DNA of 64,000 bases from Dyella sp. OK004 (lineage in GTDB: Bacteria; Pseudomonadota; Gammaproteobacteria; Xanthomonadales; Rhodanobacteraceae). Under the pieces are notes generated by a model. That model saw nothing but the letters and a program-made list of their open reading frames with translations. It made no database searches and was not told the DNA's origin. Below, piece after piece: positions 1 through 7,925 of this stretch (positions within the stretch are counted from its first letter, which is position 1; each line of letters opens with the position of its first letter). A program made the position numbers and the translations under genes. The stretch lies in assembly GCF_900114495.1 (NCBI RefSeq), contig NZ_FOZI01000003.1:124001-188000 (forward strand), in the 5' to 3' direction.

Positions 1-78
1 GACTGCGATGGTCAGCAGGACCAGGGCGCCGCCTTGTAGCGGCTTGAGTGGTGCGGTGTCGTTGGGCGTGGCGGCCAT
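1..78 (-). CDS. emrB: EmrB-type MFS drug transporter, N-terminal fragment (cut by window edge)
   Basis: Only the first 26 codons are in the window. They start with ATG at 78 and read MAATPNDTAPLKPLQ and then a hydrophobic stretch, as at the start of the first membrane helix of a DHA2 (14-helix) major facilitator. The gene begins 13 bases after the emrA stop in the same direction, the usual emrAB order, which is the main reason for the call. In the family, EmrB is the inner-membrane proton/drug antiporter that hands substrate to EmrA and an outer-membrane channel. The product beyond the edge cannot be seen, so identity rests on context. Confidence 0.7.
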   Translation of the reverse strand, partial: MAATPNDTAPLKPLQGGALVLLTIAV

Positions 79-91
79 GATCGACTCGGGC

Positions 92-1291
92 TCAGTTGGC
101 GTCGCGACGGCTCAGGTTGTCACGGATGATCTTGTCGGCTTCCGCGTCCGCCTTGCTCGCCATCTGCTCGTACACATTGGTTTCGGCGGCTGGTTGCTGT
201 GCCACCTGTGCCAGCACGGGACCCTTGTCGTCGGTGATGTCTACTGTGGTTTCGGTGGACAGGCCGATGCGCAGCGGATGCTGATCCAGATCTTTGTTAT
301 CGATGGCGATGCGCACGGGTACGCGCTGCACCACTTTGATCCAGTTGCCGGTGGCGTTCTGGGCTGGCAGCAGGGAAAACACGCTGCCGGTGCCGGCACC
401 CAGGCCGATCACCTTGCCGTGGTATTCCACGCCGCTGCCGTACACATCGGCGACGATCTTGGTCGGCTGGCCAATGCGGATGTGGCGCAGTTGGCTTTCC
501 TTGAAGTTGGCGTCGATCCACAGATCGTGCAGTGGCACCACGGTCATCAGCTGCTGGCCGGGCTGCACGCTGTTGCCAAGCTGCACGCTGCGTTGTGCGA
601 CGTAGCCCGAGACCGGGGCGAAAATCGCGTTGCGCTGAGCGGCGACCCATGCCGCACGGAAATTGGCGCGTGCTTGTTCCACTGCCGGGTTCTGCGCGAC
701 TTCGGTGCCTTCAATCGAGGCATGCGCGGCATTCGCCTGCGCTACTGCGGCATCCAGCGCCGCCTGAGCTTGCTCCACACCATCGCGCAGGTGCTGCACG
801 GTCTCCGGCGCTTCGGCTTGCTCGGCGATCAACGGCAGGCGGCGCTTGAGATCGGCCTGGGCTTTCTTCAGATCGATGCGCCGGGCGGCAACGGCGGCAT
901 CGGCACCGGTCGCCGAATCGGTTTGCTGGCGTACTTGGCGTACAGCCTGGGCGAGCGCACTGCTGGCCTGGCGCAGGCGCACATCGGCATCGGTGCTATC
1001 CAGCTTCACCAGCACCTGACCTGCGTCGACATGTTGCGTGTCATCCGCAAGGATGGCTACGACGGTGCCCGACACCTGTGCGGAGATGGCGACCTGATTG
1101 CCACCTACATAGGCGTTGTCGGTGCTCTCGCGCGTAGAGAACACGAACAGCCACAGCAGGAACCAGCCCACACCGAGCGCGACGAAGATAAGCAGGACGA
1201 TCAGCAAGGCGCGGCGGCGCTTGCCCGGATCCTTGGCGGCCAAGCCGCTGTCGTTATCGTCCTTGCGCGTGGCGGATTCAGTGGCGCTCAT
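92..1291 (-). CDS. emrA: EmrA-type periplasmic adaptor (HlyD/MFP family)
   Basis: The 399-residue protein has a charged cytoplasmic N-terminus, one membrane helix at about residues 27-51, a lipoyl-like half-motif around residues 65-81, a long alpha-helical hairpin at about 105-215 rich in Ala, Gln and Arg, and the second lipoyl half plus beta-barrel domain. This is the canonical EmrA architecture and usual length. It bridges the inner-membrane MFS pump and the outer-membrane channel in a tripartite efflux system. Its start overlaps the end of the NodT gene by 14 bases, and emrB follows after 13 bases, so the genes form one operon controlled by the upstream MarR regulator. The substrate cannot be read from the sequence. 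Confidence 0.93.
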   Translation of the reverse strand: MSATESATRKDDNDSGLAAKDPGKRRRALLIVLLIFVALGVGWFLLWLFVFSTRESTDNAYVGGNQVAISAQVSGTVVAILADDTQHVDAGQVLVKLDSTDADVRLRQASSALAQAVRQVRQQTDSATGADAAVAARRIDLKKAQADLKRRLPLIAEQAEAPETVQHLRDGVEQAQAALDAAVAQANAAHASIEGTEVAQNPAVEQARANFRAAWVAAQRNAIFAPVSGYVAQRSVQLGNSVQPGQQLMTVVPLHDLWIDANFKESQLRHIRIGQPTKIVADVYGSGVEYHGKVIGLGAGTGSVFSLLPAQNATGNWIKVVQRVPVRIAIDNKDLDQHPLRIGLSTETTVDITDDKGPVLAQVAQQPAAETNVYEQMASKADAEADKIIRDNLSRRDAN

Positions 1292-2795
1292 GATCGGCGG
1301 CTCCGGAAGAAGAAGGCGAAGAAGTGGAAGAGGCGGGGGCGTCGCTGCTGGTCGTGGCGACGCTATCGGGCATGCGATAGCCGCCGCCGAGCGCCTTGAT
1401 CAGCGAGAGATCGGTCGACAGCGCTTGTGCTTGCAGCGTGAGCGCGTCATCGCGTTGTTGCAGCAGTTGGCCCTTGGCGCCGAGGCTTTCGCGGATATCG
1501 CGTACGCCTTGCCGTGCGCGCGCTTGTGCATTGGTCAGTAGACGTTCGTTGGCAGCGATCTGTACCGCCTGCTCTTTGCTGCGCGCCGCCAGCTGTTGGG
1601 CCGTCAGGCTTTGCACGGACACGTCACGGGCGGCGGACAGCACGGTGCTGTTGTATTGAGCGACAGCGGCATCCAGCTGCGCTTTGCTGGCACGGAAATT
1701 CGCTTGCAGCAGGCCGCTGTTGAAGATCGGCAGATGCAGGGCCGGGGTCAGCGCGAAAACGCGGCTCGAGGCATTGAACAGCTTGTCCAGATCGATGCTC
1801 GAAAGGCCTGCCATGGCCGAGATACTGATATCGGGGAAGAACTGTGCACGCGCCAGATCGGTCTGTTTCAGTGCGGCCTCGATCTGCCAGCGGCTGGCGG
1901 CGATATCAGGGCGGCGCGCGATCAGATCGACACCAACGTTGCTCGGCAGGCCGCCGTCGATGGCGGGCAGGGGGCGTGGTTGCAGCGCGGGCATGTCGGC
2001 GGGCGCGATACCGAGCAGGCTGGCGAGCGCAGCCTGGCGGATCTTGGCCGAACTCTCCAGTGCGACCAGCATCTCGCGCGCAGCGGCCTGCTGGGCGCGC
2101 GCTTTTTGCGCGTCATCCGGCAAGTCGACGCCTTGCCGCACGCGCAGGTCAGTCACGCGTGTGAACTGATTCTGTGTTTCGACTTGTTGGCGCGCCAGGT
2201 CGATACGGGCCTGATCGGCCAGCCAACCGAAGTAGGTATCGGCTACCGCGTTCTGGATAGTCAGTGCGGCCGCGCTGCGTTGGGCTTCAGCGGCATGCGC
2301 CTGATCGATCGCTGATTCAATGGCCGAGCGCTTCTTGCCCCACCAGTCGAAATCGTAATCCGCCTGGATGCCGAGGTCGGCCTGGTTGTACCAGGTGAAG
2401 CCCAGGAAGCGGGTGGGAATCAGGCCGTGCTCGCTCATTCGCTGGCGATTGACCTGCGCACTGCCGTTGACGCTAAGGCCGGCCTGCGCCGCAGCGACGC
2501 GAATTGACTGCTGTGCGGAGGCCACGCGTGACATGGCCTGGGCCAGATCGGGCGAGCCCTTCATCGCGCGGGCGATCAAATCGTCGAGCTGCGGATCGTT
2601 GTACTGGCGCCACCATTCGGCGTCGGGCCAGCCGGCGCGGGCGGGAGCTTCGAGACCGGCCAGCGGTACGTCGTCACGCAGAGTGGGGTGCTGCAGTTTC
2701 GCGGGAATCGCGCAGCCGGCGAGTGCCACGGCCACGGCCGCGACGATGGCTACACGACGCCCGAAAGAACGGCGTTGCGGGGGAAGGGCGGTCAT
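1278..2795 (-). CDS. NodT-family outer-membrane efflux lipoprotein (TolC-like channel)
   Basis: The ATG at 2795 overlaps the marR stop as ATGA, so translation is coupled; it gives 505 residues. A signal peptide ends in lipobox L-A-G-C with Cys28 as the acylation site. Two repeated outer-membrane efflux (OEP) domains follow, with the NodT-typical WW.Y.DP.LD segment near the N-terminus and the RRPDI segment at the start of the second repeat. The C-terminus is a low-complexity Ser/Ala tail. The protein would form the trimeric outer-membrane duct for the EmrAB pump encoded next. An upstream extension of the frame into marR exists but lacks a signal peptide, so I reject it. Confidence 0.92.
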   Translation of the reverse strand: MTALPPQRRSFGRRVAIVAAVAVALAGCAIPAKLQHPTLRDDVPLAGLEAPARAGWPDAEWWRQYNDPQLDDLIARAMKGSPDLAQAMSRVASAQQSIRVAAAQAGLSVNGSAQVNRQRMSEHGLIPTRFLGFTWYNQADLGIQADYDFDWWGKKRSAIESAIDQAHAAEAQRSAAALTIQNAVADTYFGWLADQARIDLARQQVETQNQFTRVTDLRVRQGVDLPDDAQKARAQQAAAREMLVALESSAKIRQAALASLLGIAPADMPALQPRPLPAIDGGLPSNVGVDLIARRPDIAASRWQIEAALKQTDLARAQFFPDISISAMAGLSSIDLDKLFNASSRVFALTPALHLPIFNSGLLQANFRASKAQLDAAVAQYNSTVLSAARDVSVQSLTAQQLAARSKEQAVQIAANERLLTNAQARARQGVRDIRESLGAKGQLLQQRDDALTLQAQALSTDLSLIKALGGGYRMPDSVATTSSDAPASSTSSPSSSGAADHERH

Positions 2796-3319
2796 GGACG
2801 GGAGTCCGTGGCAGTGAGGTGATCGATATTGGTGGCCACCCGGCGCAGCAGGTGGTCCAGCGTTTTTTTCTCGGCGGCGCTGAGGCTGGCGAAGGCGCCG
2901 TGCACGCGCGGGAACAGCGAGGGAAGAAGCTTGCGCGCGAAGCGCTTGCCGGCCGGCGTGATACTTAGTTCGACGCGCCGGCGATCTTCGACGCTGGCGG
3001 CGCGCGTGACGAAGCCCAGCTTGACCAGCACGTTGGCGATGCGGGTCATATTGGTGGCGCCCTGCTGCGCGGCGTTGCACAGTTCGCCGGGCGAGGCGCG
3101 GCCGTTGGGCGCGCTGTAGATCATCATCAGCGTGCGGAAATCGCTGTCACTCATGCCATAGGGCTTGAGGTTGCGCTCGATTTCCTCGAGTACCGAAGAG
3201 CCCGTCATCAGCAGCAGGCGAAGCAGCACCACCTCGCGCACCGGGAGGCCGGGTACGGTTTCGCTGGCGCGTGCGATACCTGCGTCCAGATGCGCGATGG
3301 CTTCTTGCAGTCGAGTCAT
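2792..3319 (-). CDS. MarR-family transcriptional regulator of the efflux operon
   Basis: The 175-residue protein carries a winged-helix domain. Residues about 50-145 include a recognition-helix region (NAAQQGATNMTRIANVLVK) and the beta-wing D-R-R-R-V-E-L-S-I-T-P-A-G-K, diagnostic of MarR proteins. Such proteins bind palindromes as dimers and release DNA on binding phenolic or lipophilic ligands. It is the first gene of the marR-nodT-emrA-emrB operon, and a perfect inverted repeat lies 12-31 bases upstream of its ATG, which suggests autorepression. The ligand is unknown. EmrR/MprA of enteric bacteria is the functional analogue. Confidence 0.9.
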   Translation of the reverse strand: MTRLQEAIAHLDAGIARASETVPGLPVREVVLLRLLLMTGSSVLEEIERNLKPYGMSDSDFRTLMMIYSAPNGRASPGELCNAAQQGATNMTRIANVLVKLGFVTRAASVEDRRRVELSITPAGKRFARKLLPSLFPRVHGAFASLSAAEKKTLDHLLRRVATNIDHLTATDSRP

Positions 3320-3330
3320 TTCACCAAGAA

Positions 3331-3350
3331 ATAGTTCGCCAGTGAACTAT
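3331..3350. promoter_or_regulatory. Candidate MarR operator palindrome
   Basis: ATAGTTC, six bases, then GAACTAT forms a perfect 7-bp inverted repeat of 20 bp in all. It lies just upstream of the marR start codon, where it would overlap the ribosome-binding and promoter region. Size and symmetry suit a MarR dimer. Binding by the adjacent regulator is inference. Confidence 0.65.
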
Positions 3351-3385
3351 CACAGTAACAGTCGATTTATTGCAGCTGCAAGTGC

Positions 3386-4153
3386 TTAGTCGAATCGAAA
3401 GAGTTTTCGGGCGTTGGCCGTGGTGGCAGTCGCAATGTCCTGTTCACTGGCGCCGCGTAGCTGCGCCACGACTGCCAGCACTTCGGTCAGCCTCGCGGGT
3501 TCGTTGCGTTGACCTCGGTGCGCGGCGCCGGGCTGGTCCGGTGCATCGGTTTCCAGCAGCAGATGGTCGATGGGCATGTTGGCGACGATGCGGCGTAGTC
3601 GCTGGGCACGCTCGTACGTGACCGGGCCGCCGATGCCGATGCAGAAGCCGAGCTGCCACAGTTGCTCGGCCTGCTGCTCGCTCCCCGAGAAGCTGTGCAC
3701 GACACCGCGCAGGCCGCCGATGCGACGCAGAATCGAGGTCACTTCATCCATCGCCTTGCGGGCATGCACCACGACAGGCAGGTCGAAGTTGCGCGCGATA
3801 TGGAGCTGCCGCTGGAAGTAGCTGCGTTGACGCTCGGGATCCAGATCCTCGAGAAAGAAGTCCAGGCCGATCTCCCCGACGGCGACAGCGCGATGCTCAT
3901 TCAGCCAGCGGACCAGATCGTCCAGGTGTTCCGGCCGGTGCTGTTCCAGATAGATCGGGTGCAGACCGTAGGCCGGATGTGTCTCCGGATGGGCCTGGCA
4001 TAGCGCGTCGATGACCGGCCAGGAGGCCCGGTGAATGGCCGGGACCACGATATTTTGTATGCCTGCCTTACGTGCGCGCCGCAGCACGGCGGCGCGATCG
4101 CCGTCGAATCCGGCGTCGTCGAGGTGGGCGTGGCTATCGGTTAGCTCGATCAC
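3386..4153 (-). CDS. tatD: TatD-family metal-dependent hydrolase (3'-5' exonuclease type)
   Basis: The 255-residue TIM-barrel amidohydrolase has all the metal ligands: H8 and H10 in D-S-H-A-H, E94 in V-G-E-I-G-L-D, H130 in V-V-V-H-A-R, H153 in V-V-H-S-F-S-G, and D203 in L-E-T-D-A-P. Family members (TatD/YcfH/YjjV) are magnesium-dependent DNases acting in DNA repair and turnover; the exact substrate is not deducible. The start codon is GTG at 4153 with no clear Shine-Dalgarno sequence, but the D-S-H-A-H motif sits at its expected distance from it. The gene lies 66 bases upstream of marR in the same direction. Confidence 0.9.
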   Translation of the reverse strand: MIELTDSHAHLDDAGFDGDRAAVLRRARKAGIQNIVVPAIHRASWPVIDALCQAHPETHPAYGLHPIYLEQHRPEHLDDLVRWLNEHRAVAVGEIGLDFFLEDLDPERQRSYFQRQLHIARNFDLPVVVHARKAMDEVTSILRRIGGLRGVVHSFSGSEQQAEQLWQLGFCIGIGGPVTYERAQRLRRIVANMPIDHLLLETDAPDQPGAAHRGQRNEPARLTEVLAVVAQLRGASEQDIATATTANARKLFRFD

Positions 4154-4290
4154 AGGATGAGAAGAATCAAAGCGCTAGGATAAGTCGGCTCGATCTAAGC
4201 CAGCATTCAGTTGATCGAGGGTTCAATGAATTCACTACGGATCGCTTTGAATGGTGCGGGGTGCGCCAGTGATCCATACAGGAGAGCATT

Positions 4291-4872
4291 ATGAGCAGGT
4301 TGGTCATTTCCGCGCTGAATTTGGGTCTCGGCGCCGTGCTTGCGGTCGGCCTGACGGCCTGTAACCGTGACGCGAACGCTGACGGTGGCGTGGGCGGGAT
4401 GGCTTCGCAGTCGGCGCCGGCCGGTGCCAAGTTCGCCCGCGTGGTCAGTGTGACGCCCGTGCGTGACACGGCTAGTGCGGCGCACCAGGAGTGCCGCGAT
4501 GAGGTGGTGACGCACCGCGCGCCGGTGAAGGATCAGCATCAGATCGCTGGTACCGCCATCGGTGCCGTAGCCGGCGGTCTCTTGGGTAACCAGATCGGCG
4601 GCGGCAAAGGACGCACGCTGGCCACCGTGGCCGGTGCTGTCGGTGGTGGCTATGCCGGTCACGAAATCCAGAAGAACCGCCAGGAGAACAATATGGTCTC
4701 CAGCACCCAGCGCCGTTGCACGACGGTGCAGGGCAAGGGGGGCGACAAGGTGGTTGCCTATGACGTGGCGTACGAATACAACGGTGTGACCCGTACGGTG
4801 CGCATGGATCATGATCCGGGCGACCGCGTGCAGGTGCAGGAAGGTGTAGTGGCTGTTTCCGACGCGCATTGA
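4291..4872 (+). CDS. Glycine-zipper (SlyB/Rickettsia 17 kDa-like) lipoprotein
   Basis: This 193-residue protein has a signal peptide ending in lipobox L-T-A-C (Cys24). At about residues 86-125 lies a glycine-zipper pair of helices with repeated GxxxG spacing (AGTAIGAVAGG..., then GAVGGGYAGHEI), as in SlyB and the 17-kDa surface antigen family. A C-terminal beta-rich domain follows with a VAYEYNGVTRTVRM segment. The family is anchored in the outer membrane; its function is poorly defined. A strong AGGAG ribosome-binding site stands at 4281-4285. The next gene, a paralogue, starts 20 bases after the stop, so the two are probably co-transcribed. Confidence 0.85.
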   Translation: MSRLVISALNLGLGAVLAVGLTACNRDANADGGVGGMASQSAPAGAKFARVVSVTPVRDTASAAHQECRDEVVTHRAPVKDQHQIAGTAIGAVAGGLLGNQIGGGKGRTLATVAGAVGGGYAGHEIQKNRQENNMVSSTQRRCTTVQGKGGDKVVAYDVAYEYNGVTRTVRMDHDPGDRVQVQEGVVAVSDAH

Positions 4873-4892
4873 CCCAATTCGAGGATCACGCC

Positions 4893-5375
4893 ATGAAGAT
4901 ATTGCTTAACAAACGTCTGGCCACCGTCGCTTTGGCCGCCTGCTTCGCGCTGCTGTCGGCCTGCGCTACGCCGCCGCCGCGCAACTATGGCGGCAGCTAC
5001 GGCGGCGGTTACGACAACGGCGGTTACGGTTCCAGCCGTTGCGGGCAGTGTGGCGTGGTCAACGATGTGCAGGTGATCAACGTCGATAAGAGCGCTTCAC
5101 CGCTGGGTATGGTCATCGGTGCTGTGGCGGGTGGTCTGCTCGGCAATACCGTAGGTAAGGGCAACGGCCGCACCGCAGCCACTGTGGTAGGTGCCGTGGC
5201 CGGTGGTGCCGTGGGTAACGAAGTGGGTAAGCGCAACAGCGGTCCGGATACGGCGTACCAGATCAGCATTCGCCTCGATGACGGTCGCATTGCGACCGTT
5301 ACTCAGGCGGACGATCCGCAGGTGCGTCGTGGCGATTATGTCGAGGTTCGCGGAAATCGCGTTTATCGTCGTTGA
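4893..5375 (+). CDS. Second glycine-zipper lipoprotein with CxxCGxV motif
   Basis: I chose the ATG at 4893 because GAGGA at 4881-4885 sits at the correct distance and a typical signal peptide follows; an upstream in-frame start at 4869 lacks both. The 160-residue precursor has lipobox L-S-A-C (Cys24), a Gly/Tyr-rich stretch at about 31-47, a C-G-Q-C-G-V-V motif (Cys50, Cys53), the glycine zipper at about 72-111 and a C-terminal strand region ending D-Y-V-E-V-R-G-N-R-V. It is a tandem paralogue of the preceding gene and shares the CxxCGxV element with the protein at 20245-20757. The role is unknown; an outer-membrane location is likely. Confidence 0.85.
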   Translation: MKILLNKRLATVALAACFALLSACATPPPRNYGGSYGGGYDNGGYGSSRCGQCGVVNDVQVINVDKSASPLGMVIGAVAGGLLGNTVGKGNGRTAATVVGAVAGGAVGNEVGKRNSGPDTAYQISIRLDDGRIATVTQADDPQVRRGDYVEVRGNRVYRR

Positions 5376-5411
5376 CATAATGGACGTCTAGACGTCTATT
5401 TGTGAAATAAA

Positions 5412-5437
5412 AAAAGGCCCTCGAAAGAGGGCCTTTT
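5412..5437. terminator. Bidirectional intrinsic terminator
   Basis: An 11-bp perfect stem (AAAAGGCCCTC / GAGGGCCTTTT) encloses a GAAA tetraloop, with T-rich flanks on both strands. It sits between two convergent genes (stops at 5375 plus and 5458 minus), so it can serve both. Confidence 0.9.
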
Positions 5438-5457
5438 CTTTTGCTTTTGATGTGTGA

Positions 5458-5892
5458 TCAGTTGACTGCGTAGAACGCGTGCTCGCCGATGGTGCGCACG
5501 ACACGACTGGTGCTCCAGGAGGGCGAAACCGACGTGGTGGCGAAGTGGTCGGCGCGCGGTACATAGACCAGGCGCTCGTTCGTCGGCAGGCTCCAGTTGA
5601 CGATGGAGTCGCCGGCCACCTTCCACGCCTTAGTCCAGGCAGTGAGATCGGTGATCTCGAAACTGCTTGCAGTGGTGCCGGTAGCGAACTGGCGCGGTGC
5701 TGTGACGACTTCGCACACGTTCTTGCCCCAGGTGCCGCGATCGCGGCGACGTAGAGCAACTTCGGCCACGGCAAATTGGCCGATGGTCGACTCGCTGCGG
5801 GCCTCGAGGTACACCGTCGTCGCCAGGCAGGTCTGGTCAGCAACGGGTTGGGGCAGCACGGACGCAAGCCACAACAGCATGGAAAGTTTCAT
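5458..5892 (-). CDS. SleB-type cell-wall hydrolase, secreted
   Basis: The ATG at 5892 is preceded by GGAGG and begins a signal peptide (MKLSMLLWLASVLPQPVA). Mature sequence C-L-A-T-T-V-Y-L-E-A-R-S-E, then G-Q-F-A-V-A-E-V-A-L-R-R, matches the Hydrolase_2/SleB core, in which the Glu of the Y-x-E-A-R motif (Glu30) is catalytic. The 144-residue protein consists of little more than this domain. Family members cut glycan strands of peptidoglycan; SleB itself acts in spore germination, but proteobacterial homologues are thought to be general wall-remodelling enzymes. A longer frame upstream lacks a signal peptide and is not supported. Confidence 0.82.
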   Translation of the reverse strand: MKLSMLLWLASVLPQPVADQTCLATTVYLEARSESTIGQFAVAEVALRRRDRGTWGKNVCEVVTAPRQFATGTTASSFEITDLTAWTKAWKVAGDSIVNWSLPTNERLVYVPRADHFATTSVSPSWSTSRVVRTIGEHAFYAVN

Positions 5893-6352
5893 TGTCTGCC
5901 TCCAACGTGCTGTACGCGCCAGGTCGTTACTGCTGAACTGAGTGCGCCATTGCGATGGACGGGCGGGCAGGCCGTTCCATCTGGATTGAACACATCGCGA
6001 CCGAAACTTGTGGCCGAGACGGTTTGCCACGGGATTGTGGCGTTCGAACGGCTGATCCGATGCCGTTCGTTACTGCTGCTTAGGCGTGGCTTGAATCGTC
6101 ATCGATCCAATGGCCTGCAACGCTGTTCCGCATCTTTGGCGGTTGTTTCTCCGGCGTTTCTGCCGGGTCGCGCCGATCCGGACCCCTCCGGTTCGTCGCG
6201 TACTTCGGCACCCACGGGCAAGGGGGTGCCACTGAATTTGATCGGCGGAGCCTAGTGGCGGGTTTTGCTTCTGGCAAGTGCCGGGTGATCAAAGTTCACC
6301 CGATGATCGCAATCGCGTGAACGTGTTGTGAGTTTGTATGAACGCTTGTTCA
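5893..6352. other. Intergenic region without a supported gene
   Basis: This 460-base stretch separates the starts and ends of two minus-strand genes. Short open frames exist on both strands but none shows a ribosome-binding site, a recognisable motif or a convincing composition. I see no tRNA, no strong hairpin and no repeat shared with the rest of the window. It may contain the promoter of the SleB-type gene, but no clear -35/-10 pair stands out. Confidence 0.6.
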
Positions 6353-7147
6353 TCAAGCAGGCCATCGTTGTTGTAATCGCAATTCGATGTTGTCGTCAGC
6401 AATGTGCAAAACATCACGATTCGCCTGTTCTTCCATCGCATCACTGATGATGGCGAGCGCTTCGCAGTGCGCATCGACAGCAACTGCATCGAGAACATGT
6501 GCGATTTCTTGCGCGCCATCGCGCAGCACACTGCCAGCGCTCACTGGTTGCGACAATACGACGCAATGCATATGTCGCTTGTGTCCGCCGCGATAGTGCA
6601 ATCGCGCCACGATTTCCTGGCCGGGATAACAGCCTTTATCGAAAGCCACGCCTTGCAGACGTTCCAGCGAAAGCGCTGGTGGCAGCAATGCATTCAATGC
6701 TGACTCGGGTAGCCATGGCCAGCCCGCGCGAATTTGCGACAAGCGCCATGCGTCATCTTCATGCGCGCCGATTACCAGACTGTGCGTATCGCAACCGAAC
6801 GACAGTACGGGTGTCTCGCTGACGGCGTGCGTCTTCATCGCATCGCCGGTTCCAAGTGTGCGAGGTGGCAAAGCTTGCACGATCACTTTCGAACGAAATA
6901 CAAAACGACGCAGCGCATCCGCCAACGATGCGGCGTCACCGCCACGCAGTAACAACAGCAGCCGATCTTCTGCCAGTCGCGCCAGATGAAATAGTGCGCG
7001 TACGCGACCTTGCGCATCGAGCCAGGCGCTGAATTGCCACTGCCCGTCGGCGAGTGCGGTGACCTGGCTGCTGAATTGGGATTGCGCGAACGCGATAGCG
7101 TCCGGGCCTTCAAGCGAGAGTGTTTCGGCGGCGTAATGTCGGGGCAT
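6353..7147 (-). CDS. ygfZ: YgfZ/GcvT-like folate-binding Fe-S cluster maintenance protein
   Basis: The protein has the YgfZ signature K-G-C-Y-P-G-Q-E at residues 171-178, whose cysteine is essential in E. coli YgfZ, within a GcvT-like fold. YgfZ uses a folate to support repair or assembly of certain Fe-S enzymes such as MiaB. From the ATG at 7147 it has 264 residues; a TTG at 7210 would add 21 residues rich in Pro, Ala and Thr. Neither start has a good ribosome-binding site, so the N-terminus is uncertain. It is transcribed divergently from the succinate dehydrogenase locus, which itself needs three Fe-S clusters. Confidence 0.87.
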   Translation of the reverse strand: MPRHYAAETLSLEGPDAIAFAQSQFSSQVTALADGQWQFSAWLDAQGRVRALFHLARLAEDRLLLLLRGGDAASLADALRRFVFRSKVIVQALPPRTLGTGDAMKTHAVSETPVLSFGCDTHSLVIGAHEDDAWRLSQIRAGWPWLPESALNALLPPALSLERLQGVAFDKGCYPGQEIVARLHYRGGHKRHMHCVVLSQPVSAGSVLRDGAQEIAHVLDAVAVDAHCEALAIISDAMEEQANRDVLHIADDNIELRLQQRWPA

Positions 7148-7279
7148 GGAGCGCGGGATGGGGGCGGTCGGGGCGGTCTGCAAGTCGAGCGGGGAGGTGG
7201 CTTGGGTCAAACGATGCGGCAGTCGTCAAGGTTGTGCCGTCTTAACGCAAGTATTAACCTTCGGCGGCTTACTAAAACC

Positions 7280-7447
7280 ATGTCCGATACGTCCTCCCAA
7301 ACCGAATCCAAGCCTGCTTCCGCTCCAGCGGAGCATGTTGGCGTGCCTGCCGACAAGGTGGCCGACAAGGTACCGGCGGAACGACCGGCGCCTGATCCCA
7401 CCCGCTACGGCGATTGGGAGAAGAACGGGCGCTGTATCGACTTCTGA
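7280..7447 (+). CDS. DUF1674 protein, SDHAF4-like succinate dehydrogenase assembly factor
   Basis: This 55-residue protein has a disordered Ala/Pro/Lys-rich N-terminal half and ends in R-Y-G-D-W-E-K-N-G-R-C-I-D-F, the hallmark C-terminal motif of DUF1674, the bacterial counterpart of mitochondrial SDHAF4/Sdh8. The eukaryotic factor binds flavinylated SdhA and protects it before SdhB joins. Its position 82 bases ahead of sdhC supports this role. The function in bacteria is inferred from the family. It is easy to miss because it is shorter than common gene-calling cut-offs. Confidence 0.85.
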   Translation: MSDTSSQTESKPASAPAEHVGVPADKVADKVPAERPAPDPTRYGDWEKNGRCIDF

Positions 7448-7529
7448 TCCGTCGCGTCGGCGCATGCGTCGGCTCAGGCGGTGACAGGGGACGGTTCGGG
7501 CATCAGCGATTCCACACAGGATAGCCGCC

Positions 7530-7925
7530 ATGGCAGACACGCGACGACCGCTCTCTCCGCATCTACAGGTATATAAGTGGCAAGTGCAGATGGTGACCTC
7601 CATCCTGCATCGCGCCACCGGCATCGCCCTCGCGGTCGGCACCTTGCTGGTGCTGTGGGGCGTGCTTTCCCTCGCAGGCGGCGAGGCAAGCTTCAGCCAG
7701 TTCAAGACCTGCGTCGGCAGCCCGATCGGGCTGGTGCTGCTGTTCGGCTGGAGCTGGGCACTTTTCTATCACCTGTGCAATGGCATCCGTCATCTGATCC
7801 AGGATGCCGGCGCCGGTTATGCCATCCCGCAGTTTGTGCGCTCCAGCTGGCTGTCGGTGATCGGCAGCATCGTGTTGACCGTGATCGTCTGGGCCTATGT
7901 GCTGACGACGGGAGGTGCGGCATGA
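7530..7925 (+). CDS. sdhC: Succinate dehydrogenase cytochrome b556 subunit
   Basis: The 131-residue protein has three membrane helices. It has the N-terminal R-P-L-S-P-H-L-Q-V-Y-K motif, S-I-L-H-R-A-T-G (Ser24 and Arg28 correspond to the quinone-site residues S27 and R31 of E. coli SdhC) and F-Y-H-L-C-N-G-I-R-H, where His81 is the expected haem b ligand. It anchors SdhAB to the inner membrane and delivers electrons to ubiquinone. Its stop overlaps the sdhD start (ATGA), showing tight translational coupling within sdhCDAB. Confidence 0.97.
   Translation: MADTRRPLSPHLQVYKWQVQMVTSILHRATGIALAVGTLLVLWGVLSLAGGEASFSQFKTCVGSPIGLVLLFGWSWALFYHLCNGIRHLIQDAGAGYAIPQFVRSSWLSVIGSIVLTVIVWAYVLTTGGAA

Noticed and set aside
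8-1399. 463-codon open frame on the plus strand
   Set aside because: It is antisense to emrA, has no ribosome-binding site or recognisable domain, and reflects GC-rich codon bias of the real gene.
2796-3080. N-terminal extension of the NodT lipoprotein to 600 codons
   Set aside because: It runs through marR in another frame and would bury the signal peptide and lipobox.
5893-6352. Small open frames in the longest intergenic stretch
   Set aside because: None has a ribosome-binding site, signal peptide or recognisable motif, and they lie on both strands with overlapping coordinates.
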